Below, one piece after another: positions 1 through 8,012 of a stretch of DNA of 21,430 nucleotides; positions within the stretch are counted from its first letter, which is position 1; each line of letters starts with the position of its first letter. This DNA comes from CAZECE01 sp964510525. Lineage in GTDB: Bacteria > Pseudomonadota > Gammaproteobacteria > Pseudomonadales > JANQJO01. Below the pieces are notes generated by a model. That model was given only the letters and a program-made list of their open reading frames with translations, had not been told where the DNA came from and did not search any database. The position numbers and the translations under genes were made by a program. Location: assembly GCA_964510525.1 (NCBI GenBank), contig CAZECE010000160.1, positions 1 to 21,430 of the forward strand. Direction: 5' to 3'.

Positions 1-1010
1 AGGATGTCTGATAAGTTTTTGGTTTGTTGCTCAGTGAATAGCAGGCGGTCAAATCCTAAGGCGCAACCGCTGCACTCGGGTAACCCTTGGCTCATTGCTG
101 CCAGCAAGCGCGGGTCTTGACGTGATGCCCAAGAGGTTCCGTTGTCCGGAGTGGCGCGTTGTAGTTGCCATCTTTTTGAAAGTTCTTGTGGGCAGGTCAG
201 TTCTTGGTAACCATTGGCAAGCTCAACGCCACGCCAGTAAATTTCAAAACGGTATGCAACAGGCTGCGTGGTTTGGGTGTGTTGGGCGGGGCCTGTGTCC
301 GCCAGTTGCGCTAAGGCTCTAGGGAATTCAGTGATAGCAAGGGGTTGGGAAGGGTCGAGGGTTTTCGTTGTGTTTGATGTTTGGTGTTGATGAATGCAGT
401 AATCAAAGAGGATTTCCAGCCAGTCTGTGAAAGAGAGGCTGCTGTCATTGAGCTCTAGGTAGGTGTTTCCGGCTTGTTCTAGTGCTTGGAGAGTGGTGTC
501 ATGAGGGTCGATGTTGAGGTATTTTATAAATAACTGTTGGTAGCTGTTCTGTATCAAAGGTCGGGTGTTGGCCAGCAGTTGCATTAATTGATCGACTTCT
601 TTTATGAGCTTTAAGTAGTCCCACTGGGTGCGGTACCACTCGAGCATCATGAATTCGGGGTTGTGCTGTTGGCCTAGTTCGTTGTTGCGAAAGACTTTGC
701 TTAATTGATAAATGCTGCCAGACCCATCGGCTAGCAGTCGCTTCATGGCGTACTCGGGGGAGGTTTGCAGGTATAGCTTTTGGTGGGAGCTGGTGTTTGT
801 TGTAAAGGGTTGTAGGCCGGATTCGCTGACGCTGTAGTGGCTCAGTGCAGGGGTGTCTACTTCAAGCACGCCTTCTTGTTCAAAGTAATGGCGAATTTTT
901 TTAAACCACTGCGCACGAATTTTCAGAATCTCATGCGAGCAGTTTGGTTGCCAACCTTGAGTGTTTTGGGCTTGAACGTTTGGGGGGGCTGGTGGGTTAG
1001 ATTGGGTCAA
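1..1010 (-). CDS. epmA: EF-P--(R)-beta-lysine ligase EpmA (PoxA/GenX), 3' end outside window
   Basis: EpmA is a truncated class II lysyl-tRNA synthetase paralogue that ligates (R)-beta-lysine to Lys34 of elongation factor P. The minus-strand frame is open from 1010 to the left edge (336 codons, no frameshift). Visible landmarks are EGVLEVDTPAL (motif 1 region), LQTSPEYAMKRLLADGSG, the motif 2 block VFRNNELGQQHNPEFMMLEW, VELANGYQEL, and near the edge LGFDRLLF (motif 3). There is no N-terminal OB-fold anticodon domain, as expected for EpmA rather than LysS. No ATG lies between the upstream in-frame stop and the conserved GWQP start region, so the best start is TTG at 1010-1008. This overlaps the efp stop as TTGA, with no clear Shine-Dalgarno, suggesting translational coupling to efp. 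Only the last few residues are missing from the window. Confidence 0.95.
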   Translation of the reverse strand, partial: MTQSNPPAPPNVQAQNTQGWQPNCSHEILKIRAQWFKKIRHYFEQEGVLEVDTPALSHYSVSESGLQPFTTNTSSHQKLYLQTSPEYAMKRLLADGSGSIYQLSKVFRNNELGQQHNPEFMMLEWYRTQWDYLKLIKEVDQLMQLLANTRPLIQNSYQQLFIKYLNIDPHDTTLQALEQAGNTYLELNDSSLSFTDWLEILFDYCIHQHQTSNTTKTLDPSQPLAITEFPRALAQLADTGPAQHTQTTQPVAYRFEIYWRGVELANGYQELTCPQELSKRWQLQRATPDNGTSWASRQDPRLLAAMSQGLPECSGCALGFDRLLFTEQQTKNLSDI

Positions 1011-1576
1011 CTTTTTGCGCGGCTGACATAATCGCCTGATCGGGTATCTACTTTAATGATCTCGCCCTGATTTAAGAACAGAGGGACATTCACCGTGGCG
1101 CCGGTTGAGAGTTTGGCGGGTTTGGTGCCGCCGGACGCGGTGTCTCCGCGGAGGCCTGGGTCAGTTTCAACCACTTCTAATTCCACAAAGTTAGGTGCCA
1201 CGACGGCAAGAGGTTGGCCATTGAACAAGGTGACAGTGCAGTTGTCTTCTGCGGATATCCACTGTTTGGCCTCACCAACGCTGCTTTCAGTGGCGGCTAT
1301 TTGCTCGTAAGAGTTGGGATCCATAAAGTGCCAAAATTCGTCATCGCTGTAGAGAAACTGCATGTCCACTTCCATGACGTCAGCCGCTTCGATCGATTCG
1401 CCGGATTTGAAGGTGCGCTCCCAAATGCGGCCTGATTTCAAGTTGCGCAGTTTGACTCGGTTAAAGGCTTGGCCTTTGCCGGGTTTTACAAATTCATTTT
1501 CAACAATGCTGCAAGGGTCACCATCCAGCATGACTTTAAGACCGGAGCGAAATTCGTTGGTAGAATACTGAGCCAT
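1007..1576 (-). CDS. efp: Elongation factor P
   Basis: EF-P binds between the P and E sites and stimulates peptide bond formation at polyproline stretches. The 189-residue length is the family's usual size. The modification loop EFVKPGKGQAF places Lys34 at the tip, the residue that EpmA beta-lysylates, and the C-terminal OB domain ends with GEIIKVDTRSGDYVSRAKS, nearly as in E. coli. The start is the ATG at 1576. The gene is divergent from epmB with only 26 bases between the two starts, so its promoter must be compact or extend into epmB. Its stop overlaps the proposed epmA start, making efp-epmA a likely transcript. Confidence 0.98.
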   Translation of the reverse strand: MAQYSTNEFRSGLKVMLDGDPCSIVENEFVKPGKGQAFNRVKLRNLKSGRIWERTFKSGESIEAADVMEVDMQFLYSDDEFWHFMDPNSYEQIAATESSVGEAKQWISAEDNCTVTLFNGQPLAVVAPNFVELEVVETDPGLRGDTASGGTKPAKLSTGATVNVPLFLNQGEIIKVDTRSGDYVSRAKS

Positions 1577-1602
1577 AATTTACGTCAACAGGTTAATTAA
1601 AA

Positions 1603-2769
1603 GTGCCATATGATACCCGGATAATCCCTTCTTTGACAGTCTCTCAGTCTGTACAAGACTCCCAGCCTCCCGAGTCGCCGTTATCTGATGGCGTGGCTAA
1701 AGCAGAGGTCGGAGCGCAGGCAGAGGTTGGAGCGCAGGCAGAGGTTGGGGCGGAGGCAGGGTCACTGCCTTGGACCAATGAGGCTTGGCAGCAGTGCGTT
1801 CAAGACGGATTTAGTCAGCCGGTCGAGTTGCTGGCTTGGTTGGGGTTGGCAGGCAGCGACTTGGCTGCTGAAATTGATGCAGATCAAGCCTTTGCTATGA
1901 AGGTGCCGCGTACGTTTGCGGCAAAAATAAAGCCTGGTGATGCCGCGGACCCTTTGTTGCGGCAAGTGTTGCCGGTTGCGTCTGAAAATGACGCTGTTCT
2001 TGGATTTGTGAATGACCCCTTGATGGAGTCTGGCGTTATGCCGGCGCAGGGTGTGGTGTATAAATATCACAGTCGGGCTTTGGTGGTCGTTACTGGGGCG
2101 TGTGCCATTCATTGCCGGTATTGTTTTAGGCGCCACTTTCCTTATTCAGAGCATACCGTTTCGTCGTCCCATTGGGTGCAGCTGAGAGCGTTTTTGGAAC
2201 AGAATCCGCAGGTGAATGAGGTTATTTTGTCGGGCGGGGATCCTTTGTCTGTGTCGACGCGTCGACTCATGCCATTGCTGGATGTGATTAAGGATTTCCC
2301 CCAAATTCGGCGGTTGCGATTTCACACCCGGTTGCCCGTTGTTGTACCTGAGCGGATCAATGAGGCGTTTTTGGTGTTTCTTGAGCAGGTGTCCATTCCC
2401 ATCGTCATGGTCTTGCACGTCAACCATTCGCAGGAGCTGGGTAAGGAATTGGCGCTGGCGGTGTCTGCTTTAAGGGCGCGAGGGGTCTGGGTGCTTAATC
2501 AGTCGGTCTTATTGAAAGGGGTGAATGACCGGCTTGATGTGTTGCTTAAGTTGAGTGAGCAGTTGTTTTCTATGGGGATATTGCCTTATTACCTGCACCT
2601 ATTGGACTCTGTGGCGGGAGCGGCGCATTTTTTTGTGCCGTTAGTCCGTGCGCAGCGGTTGTATGGCGAATTGCTTTCAGGGTTGCCTGGATTTCTGGTG
2701 CCACGCTTGGTCCGAGAAGATCCTGGGCAACCTTCTAAGACTTGGTTGTCGCCTTGCTATACTGAGTAG
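1603..2769 (+). CDS. epmB: EF-P beta-lysylation protein EpmB, lysine 2,3-aminomutase
   Basis: A radical SAM, PLP-dependent enzyme that converts L-lysine to (R)-beta-lysine, the substrate of EpmA. The CxxxCxxC cluster motif is C167-A-I-H-C171-R-Y-C174, followed by FRRHFPY. SGGDP and the C-terminal EDPGQPSKTW with probable PLP lysine K379 also match the family. At 388 residues it is longer than E. coli EpmB (about 340), because a variable N-terminus contains three AEVGAQ-like hexapeptides (residues 34-51). The first recognisable family sequence begins near PWTNEAW (residue 56). The start is GTG at 1603; the nearby ATG at 1608 is out of frame and hits a stop at once. The first in-frame ATG falls inside the conserved domain (AMKVPRTF), so a later non-ATG start is possible. 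Confidence 0.95.
   Translation: MPYDTRIIPSLTVSQSVQDSQPPESPLSDGVAKAEVGAQAEVGAQAEVGAEAGSLPWTNEAWQQCVQDGFSQPVELLAWLGLAGSDLAAEIDADQAFAMKVPRTFAAKIKPGDAADPLLRQVLPVASENDAVLGFVNDPLMESGVMPAQGVVYKYHSRALVVVTGACAIHCRYCFRRHFPYSEHTVSSSHWVQLRAFLEQNPQVNEVILSGGDPLSVSTRRLMPLLDVIKDFPQIRRLRFHTRLPVVVPERINEAFLVFLEQVSIPIVMVLHVNHSQELGKELALAVSALRARGVWVLNQSVLLKGVNDRLDVLLKLSEQLFSMGILPYYLHLLDSVAGAAHFFVPLVRAQRLYGELLSGLPGFLVPRLVREDPGQPSKTWLSPCYTE
1702..1755 (+). repeat. Three tandem 18-bp units inside epmB
   Basis: Units at 1702-1719, 1720-1737 and 1738-1755 follow the pattern GCAGAGGTTGGAGCGCAG with one to three differences. They encode AEVGAQ, AEVGAQ and AEVGAE, so copy number changes would keep the reading frame. They lie in the non-conserved N-terminal extension, ahead of the catalytic domain. 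Confidence 0.9.
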
Positions 2770-2841
2770 ATAAAGCCAGGATTCTGTCCTTTCAGATGAT
2801 GTCTTTTGGCTATCTTTTTTAGTTTTAGTATTTGAGCGGCT

Positions 2842-4494
2842 ATGTCTGAAGCGGTAGGTTTTGTAAGGTATAAAAAATCCAGCAGTAAGCTGGGTGCTTT
2901 GACTTTTTGTGGCTCCTCACTCGATGAGTTGACAAAGTGGGTTGAAGCACTGCCTTACGGTCAAGTTGAGCTGCTAGCAGACAAGCTGGTGAGTGCGTTG
3001 CGTGAAATTAATCAGCTGTCTTTATCTCCTGCGAAACGCTTGGCGTTTCTGGGTGTGTTGCGAGACCAGGTTCATGCGGCTGAGGAGCGGTTGCAGCATA
3101 ATCTGGCGACCGATGTGATGATGGGTGCTCACCGGCGAGCTATTACTCAAAAACTTGCCATTGCTTTGCAATACTATTTAGCGAATGAATTCAGTATCTG
3201 TTTCGTAGAGTCTTGTTCGAATGCTGGGCTTTTCAAAGCTCAAAAAATGGTTCGTCATGCTTTGCATCGAGCTGTTTGTGAAAAGTTGCATCTTTATAAA
3301 CTCATGTGTTCGCTGTCCATTATTGTGCCGAAGAATTTTTGGCGTGAATTTAATGGCTACTTTGGTTTTGCAGAAAAAAAAGAGTGGCTGGAGCAGAAGG
3401 GGGATTTTTCGGATCATGATGGGCTTCAAGATGATGCGTTGACCTTGTGCCAGCTTTTCTTAAAGGGTTTGTTGTTGGATTCTGCGCGCACCAATCGTTT
3501 GCCGCAAGATCAAATTGCTTTCTTGTCTGCTGTTGGGCCATTTTGGTGTGACAATATTTTACTGGCTGATGAGGCGAATCAGCAGGGGTTGTTTTTTTGG
3601 AATTGCGCTGAAGACTTTGGGTTGAAGGTTGCTGATGAGTCCAGTCATCTATCTGGCCATGTGAAGTCAGTCAGTTTTGAGCCGTTGCAAAAATTACTGT
3701 CCTCAGGTGATTGTGATTTTTTGCAGCAAGAGCCCGGCGTTCTATTGTCTAATGCGGATTTTTTATTACTAAAAAAACATCTGCTGTGTATGTGGTCGGC
3801 GCCTGTCATGCGAGTCGAAAATCGAGACAAAATTCACTTGTCTGTGGAGTCGGTTTTTGGGCTGTCTGCCATTCATCGGCTTCTGCATCATGATGCCAGT
3901 GACGGTCAGGGAGGGGAGGGGGATGTTAAGCCCTACTCTTGTGAAACGATTAACGTCAGTTCGCATGGCGTGTGTTTGTCGTTGTGTGGCAGTTACCCTC
4001 CTATGTTAAGCAATGGTGCATTAGTGGGGATGTTGGTTGAAGGGGCGCCTACTTGGCGTTTAGGAATGGTGCGTTGGTTAAAAAATCAGGAGGATGGGGC
4101 GCTGTTTGGCGTTGAATCCATTGGGCTGGCAGTCTATGGGGTTCAGGTGAAAGTCTCGCGAGATGGTGAGTCGTATTGTGCCTCTGTAGCGTCATTGTTG
4201 GTGCCTACTACTGAGTCGCATGACATGATGAGGTTGTTGCTGCCTCGTTTGAACTATAAGGTGGGAGATTTGGTCTTGGTAGAGTGTGTGGGGCGAGAAG
4301 TGTCTGGGGTATTGGAGCAGATGTTCATGGGGGGTAATACGTTTCAACAATTTCAACTGCGCTTGTCAGAGAGCGCGCAGGCTGATTCCGATTGGTTGAG
4401 TGGTTTGGCGTCTTGCGAAGATTTGCCTGATATTGAGTTTTGTAATGCTGATGGTGTGCCGAGTCAGCAAGTGGATGCAGAGAGGGGATTATGA
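2842..4494 (+). CDS. PilZ-domain protein, FimW-like
   Basis: A 550-residue protein with a long mostly helical N-terminal region (residues 1-320) I do not recognise as a named domain, and a C-terminal PilZ-type domain. The two c-di-GMP-binding signatures of PilZ are visible: RxxxR as R324-V-E-N-R328 and NxSxxG as N371-V-S-S-H-G376. They are about 43 residues apart because of a Gly/Asp-rich insert near residues 353-365. It overlaps fimX by ATGA (4 bases), a sign of translational coupling. In Pseudomonas aeruginosa the PilZ protein FimW (PA4958) lies next to FimX (PA4959), and FimW acts in surface attachment through type IV pili; the same role here is inferred from this pairing and the domain. 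The ATG at 2842 follows a 72-base gap after epmB. Confidence 0.75.
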   Translation: MSEAVGFVRYKKSSSKLGALTFCGSSLDELTKWVEALPYGQVELLADKLVSALREINQLSLSPAKRLAFLGVLRDQVHAAEERLQHNLATDVMMGAHRRAITQKLAIALQYYLANEFSICFVESCSNAGLFKAQKMVRHALHRAVCEKLHLYKLMCSLSIIVPKNFWREFNGYFGFAEKKEWLEQKGDFSDHDGLQDDALTLCQLFLKGLLLDSARTNRLPQDQIAFLSAVGPFWCDNILLADEANQQGLFFWNCAEDFGLKVADESSHLSGHVKSVSFEPLQKLLSSGDCDFLQQEPGVLLSNADFLLLKKHLLCMWSAPVMRVENRDKIHLSVESVFGLSAIHRLLHHDASDGQGGEGDVKPYSCETINVSSHGVCLSLCGSYPPMLSNGALVGMLVEGAPTWRLGMVRWLKNQEDGALFGVESIGLAVYGVQVKVSRDGESYCASVASLLVPTTESHDMMRLLLPRLNYKVGDLVLVECVGREVSGVLEQMFMGGNTFQQFQLRLSESAQADSDWLSGLASCEDLPDIEFCNADGVPSQQVDAERGL

Positions 4495-6599
4495 GTAGCC
4501 GTCAAGCGGTTTATCGTGTTTTGGCTATTCACGAGCAGGCCGAACACATCGAGGCCATCATGAATCAGTTGCGTAATAACGGTTACGCGGTAAAAGCGTC
4601 GATTATTTCGGAATTTAAAGCGTTTTTGAATGAGCTCTCGGAGCAGTCTTGGGATCTTTTGTTGGCACAACATGACTTGGAGGGGCTCACGTTAGAGACC
4701 GCTGCCGAACAGATTAAAAAATTAAACAAAGATATTCCGATGATGGCGTTGGTGGATGAGCATCGGTCGCGTCAAACGGCGGAAATTATGGCGTTGGGGT
4801 TCTGTGCGGTTTTGCCCATGACCGATCTTGACGATTATTTTTATATGGTGATTGGTCGTGAGCTGACTCAGCTTCGAGAGCGGCGCCGTTTAAGAAAGGC
4901 TGAAGTGGGTGTTGATGAGGTCGAAAAACGGTGTGAGATTTTGCTGGAAAGTTCGCGAGATGCCATTGCTTATGTGGCTGACGGTATGCATATTTTGGTC
5001 AACTCTGTGTATGTGGAGCTGTTTGGTTATCAAGAAGTTGAGGAAGTGTATGCCATGCCATTGATGGATATGGTGGCATCGGAAAGTCAGGCTGATTTCA
5101 AAAAAGCCTTTAAGAAAATGCAATCCGGCGACATTGGCAGTGCACCTTTATCTATGACGTGTTTGAAAGCAGATGATTCCACGTTTTCTGTCAGGATGTC
5201 GTTTACCGAAGCGCACTATCAAGGTGAAGCTTGTTTGCAATTGCTGATTCGAACCGCCAGTGGTGATGATTCTGTGATAACAGATAAGATGCAAGAGCTG
5301 AGTAAGTTGGATGTCGCGACGGGATTATTCAACCGTTATGCTTTTGAGCAAGAGCTTTCCAGTGTTGTGCAAAAGGCGGTGAAAAATGATTTAAGTTATG
5401 CGTTGTTTTATTTGAAGCTGGATCAATACAATAAAATGCGCGCCAAAATTGGTGTTGAGGGCATTGACCTGGTGTGTCGTGAAATGGCGGGCTTGCTCAA
5501 AGGAGCTGCCCCTGAAGGTTGCATGTTGGCACGCTTTGCAGAAGATGTGTATGTGTTGCTTTGGCAAGAGCATAATGTTGAGAAAGTTTCTCGGTTGGCT
5601 CAGTCATTGTCTGATAAGGTTGAGAACCATTTGTTTGAAATGGAGCCTCAGGCTTTGCAATTCACGGCCTGTGTTGGGGTTGCTTTGATCAGTGAGAAAG
5701 CGCAAAGCGCGCACTCGATTATCGCAAGAGCCCAGCAAGCCTCTGCAGTGGTCTCGGAAAAGCAGGGTGGCAGTGGTTTTCATGTGTTTGATAAAGCGGA
5801 AGATGGCTTAGAGGAGACAGAGAAGACTGGGGCTGTCTCGGCGCTGGACTTGCAAAAGGCGTTTGATAAGAATCTGTTTAAGATTTTATTTCAGCCCATT
5901 ATTAATTTAAGGGGGTCGACGACCCAGTTTTACGAAGTGTTATTGCGGCGTGTCAGTGAGGATGGGGCGTTTGAATCGCCAGAGCCGTTCTTAAAAAGCG
6001 CAGAAGCCGCTAAGGTGGCCAGTATCGTTGATCGCTGGGTGATTATTCAGTCGGTGAAGGCGCTGATGGTTCATGCGGCGCAAGGAAACGACACTAAAAT
6101 TTTGATTAATTTAACGAAGCAGTCGCTTCTAGATAAGAATTTTATTCCTTGGTTGGGTGTTGCGCTCAAAACAACTCGAATGCGCCCGGGATCGGTTATT
6201 TTCCAAATTAATCAAGAGGATACATTGGCGTGTATGCAGCGTGTTCATGCGTTGTCGGAAGCATTAAACGGGTTGAGCTGTCATTTGAGTGTTTCAAGGC
6301 TATCCAGTCAACGTGATGCTGAGAACATTATGAGTCATGTTGACTTAGGGTACGTTAAGTTGGATGGCTTGTTCACTAAAAATAATCACAACAGTGATGT
6401 GCAGAAGGAGTTGGATGTTTTGATTTCCAGTGCTCATGAGCGTGAAATCAAATCCATTGCGACCCAAGTTGAGTGTCCCAGTGTGTTGTCTGCTTTGTGG
6501 CAGGTGGGTGTTCACTATATCCAGGGTTATTACTTGCAGCCCCCTATGGAAGAGATGGATTATGATTTCACTCAGGATGATGATGCTGAGAATGAGTAG
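4491..6599 (+). CDS. fimX: FimX-type degenerate GGDEF/EAL c-di-GMP effector
   Basis: A 702-residue protein with receiver-like (about 1-125), PAS (about 145-265), GGDEF (about 280-430) and EAL (about 450-695) domains. The match to P. aeruginosa FimX is strong in KRCEILLESSRDAIAYVADG, YEVLLR and the C-terminal YIQGYYLQPPMEEMDYDF. The GGDEF signature is replaced by AEDVY (350-354) and EAL by EVL (482-484), so it is unlikely to make or degrade c-di-GMP. As in FimX, the EAL fold probably works as a c-di-GMP receptor controlling type IV pilus assembly. The receiver domain also lacks an obvious phospho-acceptor aspartate at the end of its third strand (LLLAQHD). A G-rich Shine-Dalgarno (gagagggg) precedes the ATG, which overlaps the upstream stop. 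It ends 4 bases from the convergent yfjD stop. Confidence 0.92.
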   Translation: MSSRQAVYRVLAIHEQAEHIEAIMNQLRNNGYAVKASIISEFKAFLNELSEQSWDLLLAQHDLEGLTLETAAEQIKKLNKDIPMMALVDEHRSRQTAEIMALGFCAVLPMTDLDDYFYMVIGRELTQLRERRRLRKAEVGVDEVEKRCEILLESSRDAIAYVADGMHILVNSVYVELFGYQEVEEVYAMPLMDMVASESQADFKKAFKKMQSGDIGSAPLSMTCLKADDSTFSVRMSFTEAHYQGEACLQLLIRTASGDDSVITDKMQELSKLDVATGLFNRYAFEQELSSVVQKAVKNDLSYALFYLKLDQYNKMRAKIGVEGIDLVCREMAGLLKGAAPEGCMLARFAEDVYVLLWQEHNVEKVSRLAQSLSDKVENHLFEMEPQALQFTACVGVALISEKAQSAHSIIARAQQASAVVSEKQGGSGFHVFDKAEDGLEETEKTGAVSALDLQKAFDKNLFKILFQPIINLRGSTTQFYEVLLRRVSEDGAFESPEPFLKSAEAAKVASIVDRWVIIQSVKALMVHAAQGNDTKILINLTKQSLLDKNFIPWLGVALKTTRMRPGSVIFQINQEDTLACMQRVHALSEALNGLSCHLSVSRLSSQRDAENIMSHVDLGYVKLDGLFTKNNHNSDVQKELDVLISSAHEREIKSIATQVECPSVLSALWQVGVHYIQGYYLQPPMEEMDYDFTQDDDAENE

Positions 6600-6603
6600 T
6601 TCA

Positions 6604-7887
6604 TTACCTAGATGAGGTGGTCATGGCTTTTAAAATGGCTGTTTTAATGGTGTTTTCTTTGATTTGTAAAACATCAATCACATAGCCTCCTATCTTGATT
6701 GATACGGGGGATTCTGGGATGGCTTCTAAGTATTCGATGATCAGTCCGCTGAGGGTTTTGGGGCCATCAGTGGGTAATTTCCATTTCAGCGCTTTGTTGA
6801 TGTTGCGGATGTTTGCGGTGCCGTCAATGATGTAGCTGCCATCTTCTTGAGGGTGGATGTCTTGGCTTTCAGCCGCTAAATCTGTAGTGAATTCTCCGAC
6901 AATTTCTTCCAGGATGTCTTCTAGGGTGACCAGCCCTTTGACGTTGCCGTACTCATCAATCACCAGGCCAATGCGGCGTTTTGCTTTTTGAAAGTTGCTG
7001 AGTTGTGTGTGCAAGGGCGTGCTTTCTGCTACAAAGTAGTTGTCGATGGTGTATTGCAGTAATTGGGCCTTGTTTTTTTCATCACCTTCGTTTGGGTGGT
7101 GGGCTAAAAATTTGGCCATTCTGCGCATGTGGAGTAGACCGATCGGGCTGTTTAGGCTGCCTTTAAAGACGGGGATTCGTGTGTGTTGGCAAGTTGAGAG
7201 TTGTTGCATGATGTCGTCGAAGTCGTCGTTAATGTCGATACCAAAGACTTCGTTTTTGGGCACCATGATGTCTTCAATGGTGATGTGCTCAAGATCCAGT
7301 ATGCTCAGTAGCATGCTTCTGTGACGAGTGGGGATGAGTGCTTTTGATTCGTTGACAATGGTGCGAAGCTCTTCACGGCTGACCTGGCCTTCAATATCCC
7401 CTTTTAATTTAATGCCGCAGAGATTGAGTAGTTGGTGGCTGATGATGTTAACGATCCACACCAGCGGGTGAAATAGCCAATGCAGGGGTTTGAGTATTCG
7501 GGCCGCCGGGAAGGCAATCATTTCAGGCCGGTAGGCCGCTAAGGTTTTGGGGGTGATTTCTGCAAAAATTAAAATGACAAAGGTGAGTAACAGTGGGGCT
7601 ATGGCATAACCGCTTGGGCCTAGAAGTTTTGCGGCAATCAAGGTGGCAATGGAGGCGGCAAAGATGTTGACAAAGTTGTTGCCAATCAGGATCACGCTGA
7701 TTAACTTGTCCGGCCGATTAAGCAGCTCTAAAGCAATCTTGGCCGATTTTATGCCTTTCTGCGCTTGGCTTCTGGCTTGGAAACGGTTTAGAGCCATCAT
7801 GCTGGTTTCCGAGCTGGAAAAAAAAGCGGATGTGAGTAGGAGGCCTATTAAGATGAGCCAGAGTATGGAGAGCGGGATGTTGTCCAA
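6604..7887 (-). CDS. yfjD: CNNM/HlyC-CorC family membrane transporter (CorB/YfjD)
   Basis: An inner membrane protein of the CorB/CNNM family implicated in divalent cation (Mg2+/Co2+) transport or efflux. The 427 residues show a DUF21 membrane domain (about 1-190, with FFSSSETSMMALNR and FAEITPKTLAAYRPE), a CBS pair (about 205-330, with IMVPKNEVFGIDINDD and LVIDEYGNVKGLVTLEDILEEIVGEF) and a C-terminal CorC_HlyC domain (DGSYIIDGTANIRNINK). Length and order agree with E. coli YfjD. The best start is TTG at 7887; the next ATG in frame falls inside the first conserved transmembrane block. It is downstream of ypjD on the same strand, 125 bases apart, the same neighbour as in E. coli. Confidence 0.93.
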   Translation of the reverse strand: MDNIPLSILWLILIGLLLTSAFFSSSETSMMALNRFQARSQAQKGIKSAKIALELLNRPDKLISVILIGNNFVNIFAASIATLIAAKLLGPSGYAIAPLLLTFVILIFAEITPKTLAAYRPEMIAFPAARILKPLHWLFHPLVWIVNIISHQLLNLCGIKLKGDIEGQVSREELRTIVNESKALIPTRHRSMLLSILDLEHITIEDIMVPKNEVFGIDINDDFDDIMQQLSTCQHTRIPVFKGSLNSPIGLLHMRRMAKFLAHHPNEGDEKNKAQLLQYTIDNYFVAESTPLHTQLSNFQKAKRRIGLVIDEYGNVKGLVTLEDILEEIVGEFTTDLAAESQDIHPQEDGSYIIDGTANIRNINKALKWKLPTDGPKTLSGLIIEYLEAIPESPVSIKIGGYVIDVLQIKENTIKTAILKAMTTSSR

Positions 7888-7974
7888 TGAGGTGTTCTCG
7901 GTTGTTTAATGGTTGTTTGTCGTTTGTCTTAAGTTTTGTGGTTTGTCGTGTTAAGTATAAACCTGTTTAGGTGG

Positions 7975-8004
7975 GTGAGAGTTAGGAGAGTGAGAGTTAG
8001 GTGG
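7975..8004. repeat. 15-bp tandem duplication between ypjD and yfjD
   Basis: On the plus strand, GTGAGAGTTAGG occurs at 7975-7986 and again at 7990-8001, a 15-base period (7975-7989 and 7990-8004) whose last three bases differ. It lies within the 125-base ypjD-yfjD spacer, where I see no gene and no clear terminator. Confidence 0.8.
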
Positions 8005-8012
8005 CTGGGAAA

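Noticed and set aside
982..988. Seven-base C tract at epmA codons 7-10 as a phase-variation switch
   Set aside because: Slippage here would only break the gene: the other upstream ATG frame stops before the tract, and seven bases is short for contingency switching.
1007..1016. Possible -1 frameshift fusing EF-P to EpmA at the A-run before the efp stop
   Set aside because: The epmA frame is indeed -1 relative to efp, but the sequence is A-AAA-AGT, so only the P-site tRNA could re-pair. EF-P normally ends at this residue, and TTG reinitiation explains the arrangement more simply.
1702..1755. Repeats in epmB as a CRISPR-like array
   Set aside because: The units are directly adjacent with no spacers and lie in frame inside a coding sequence.
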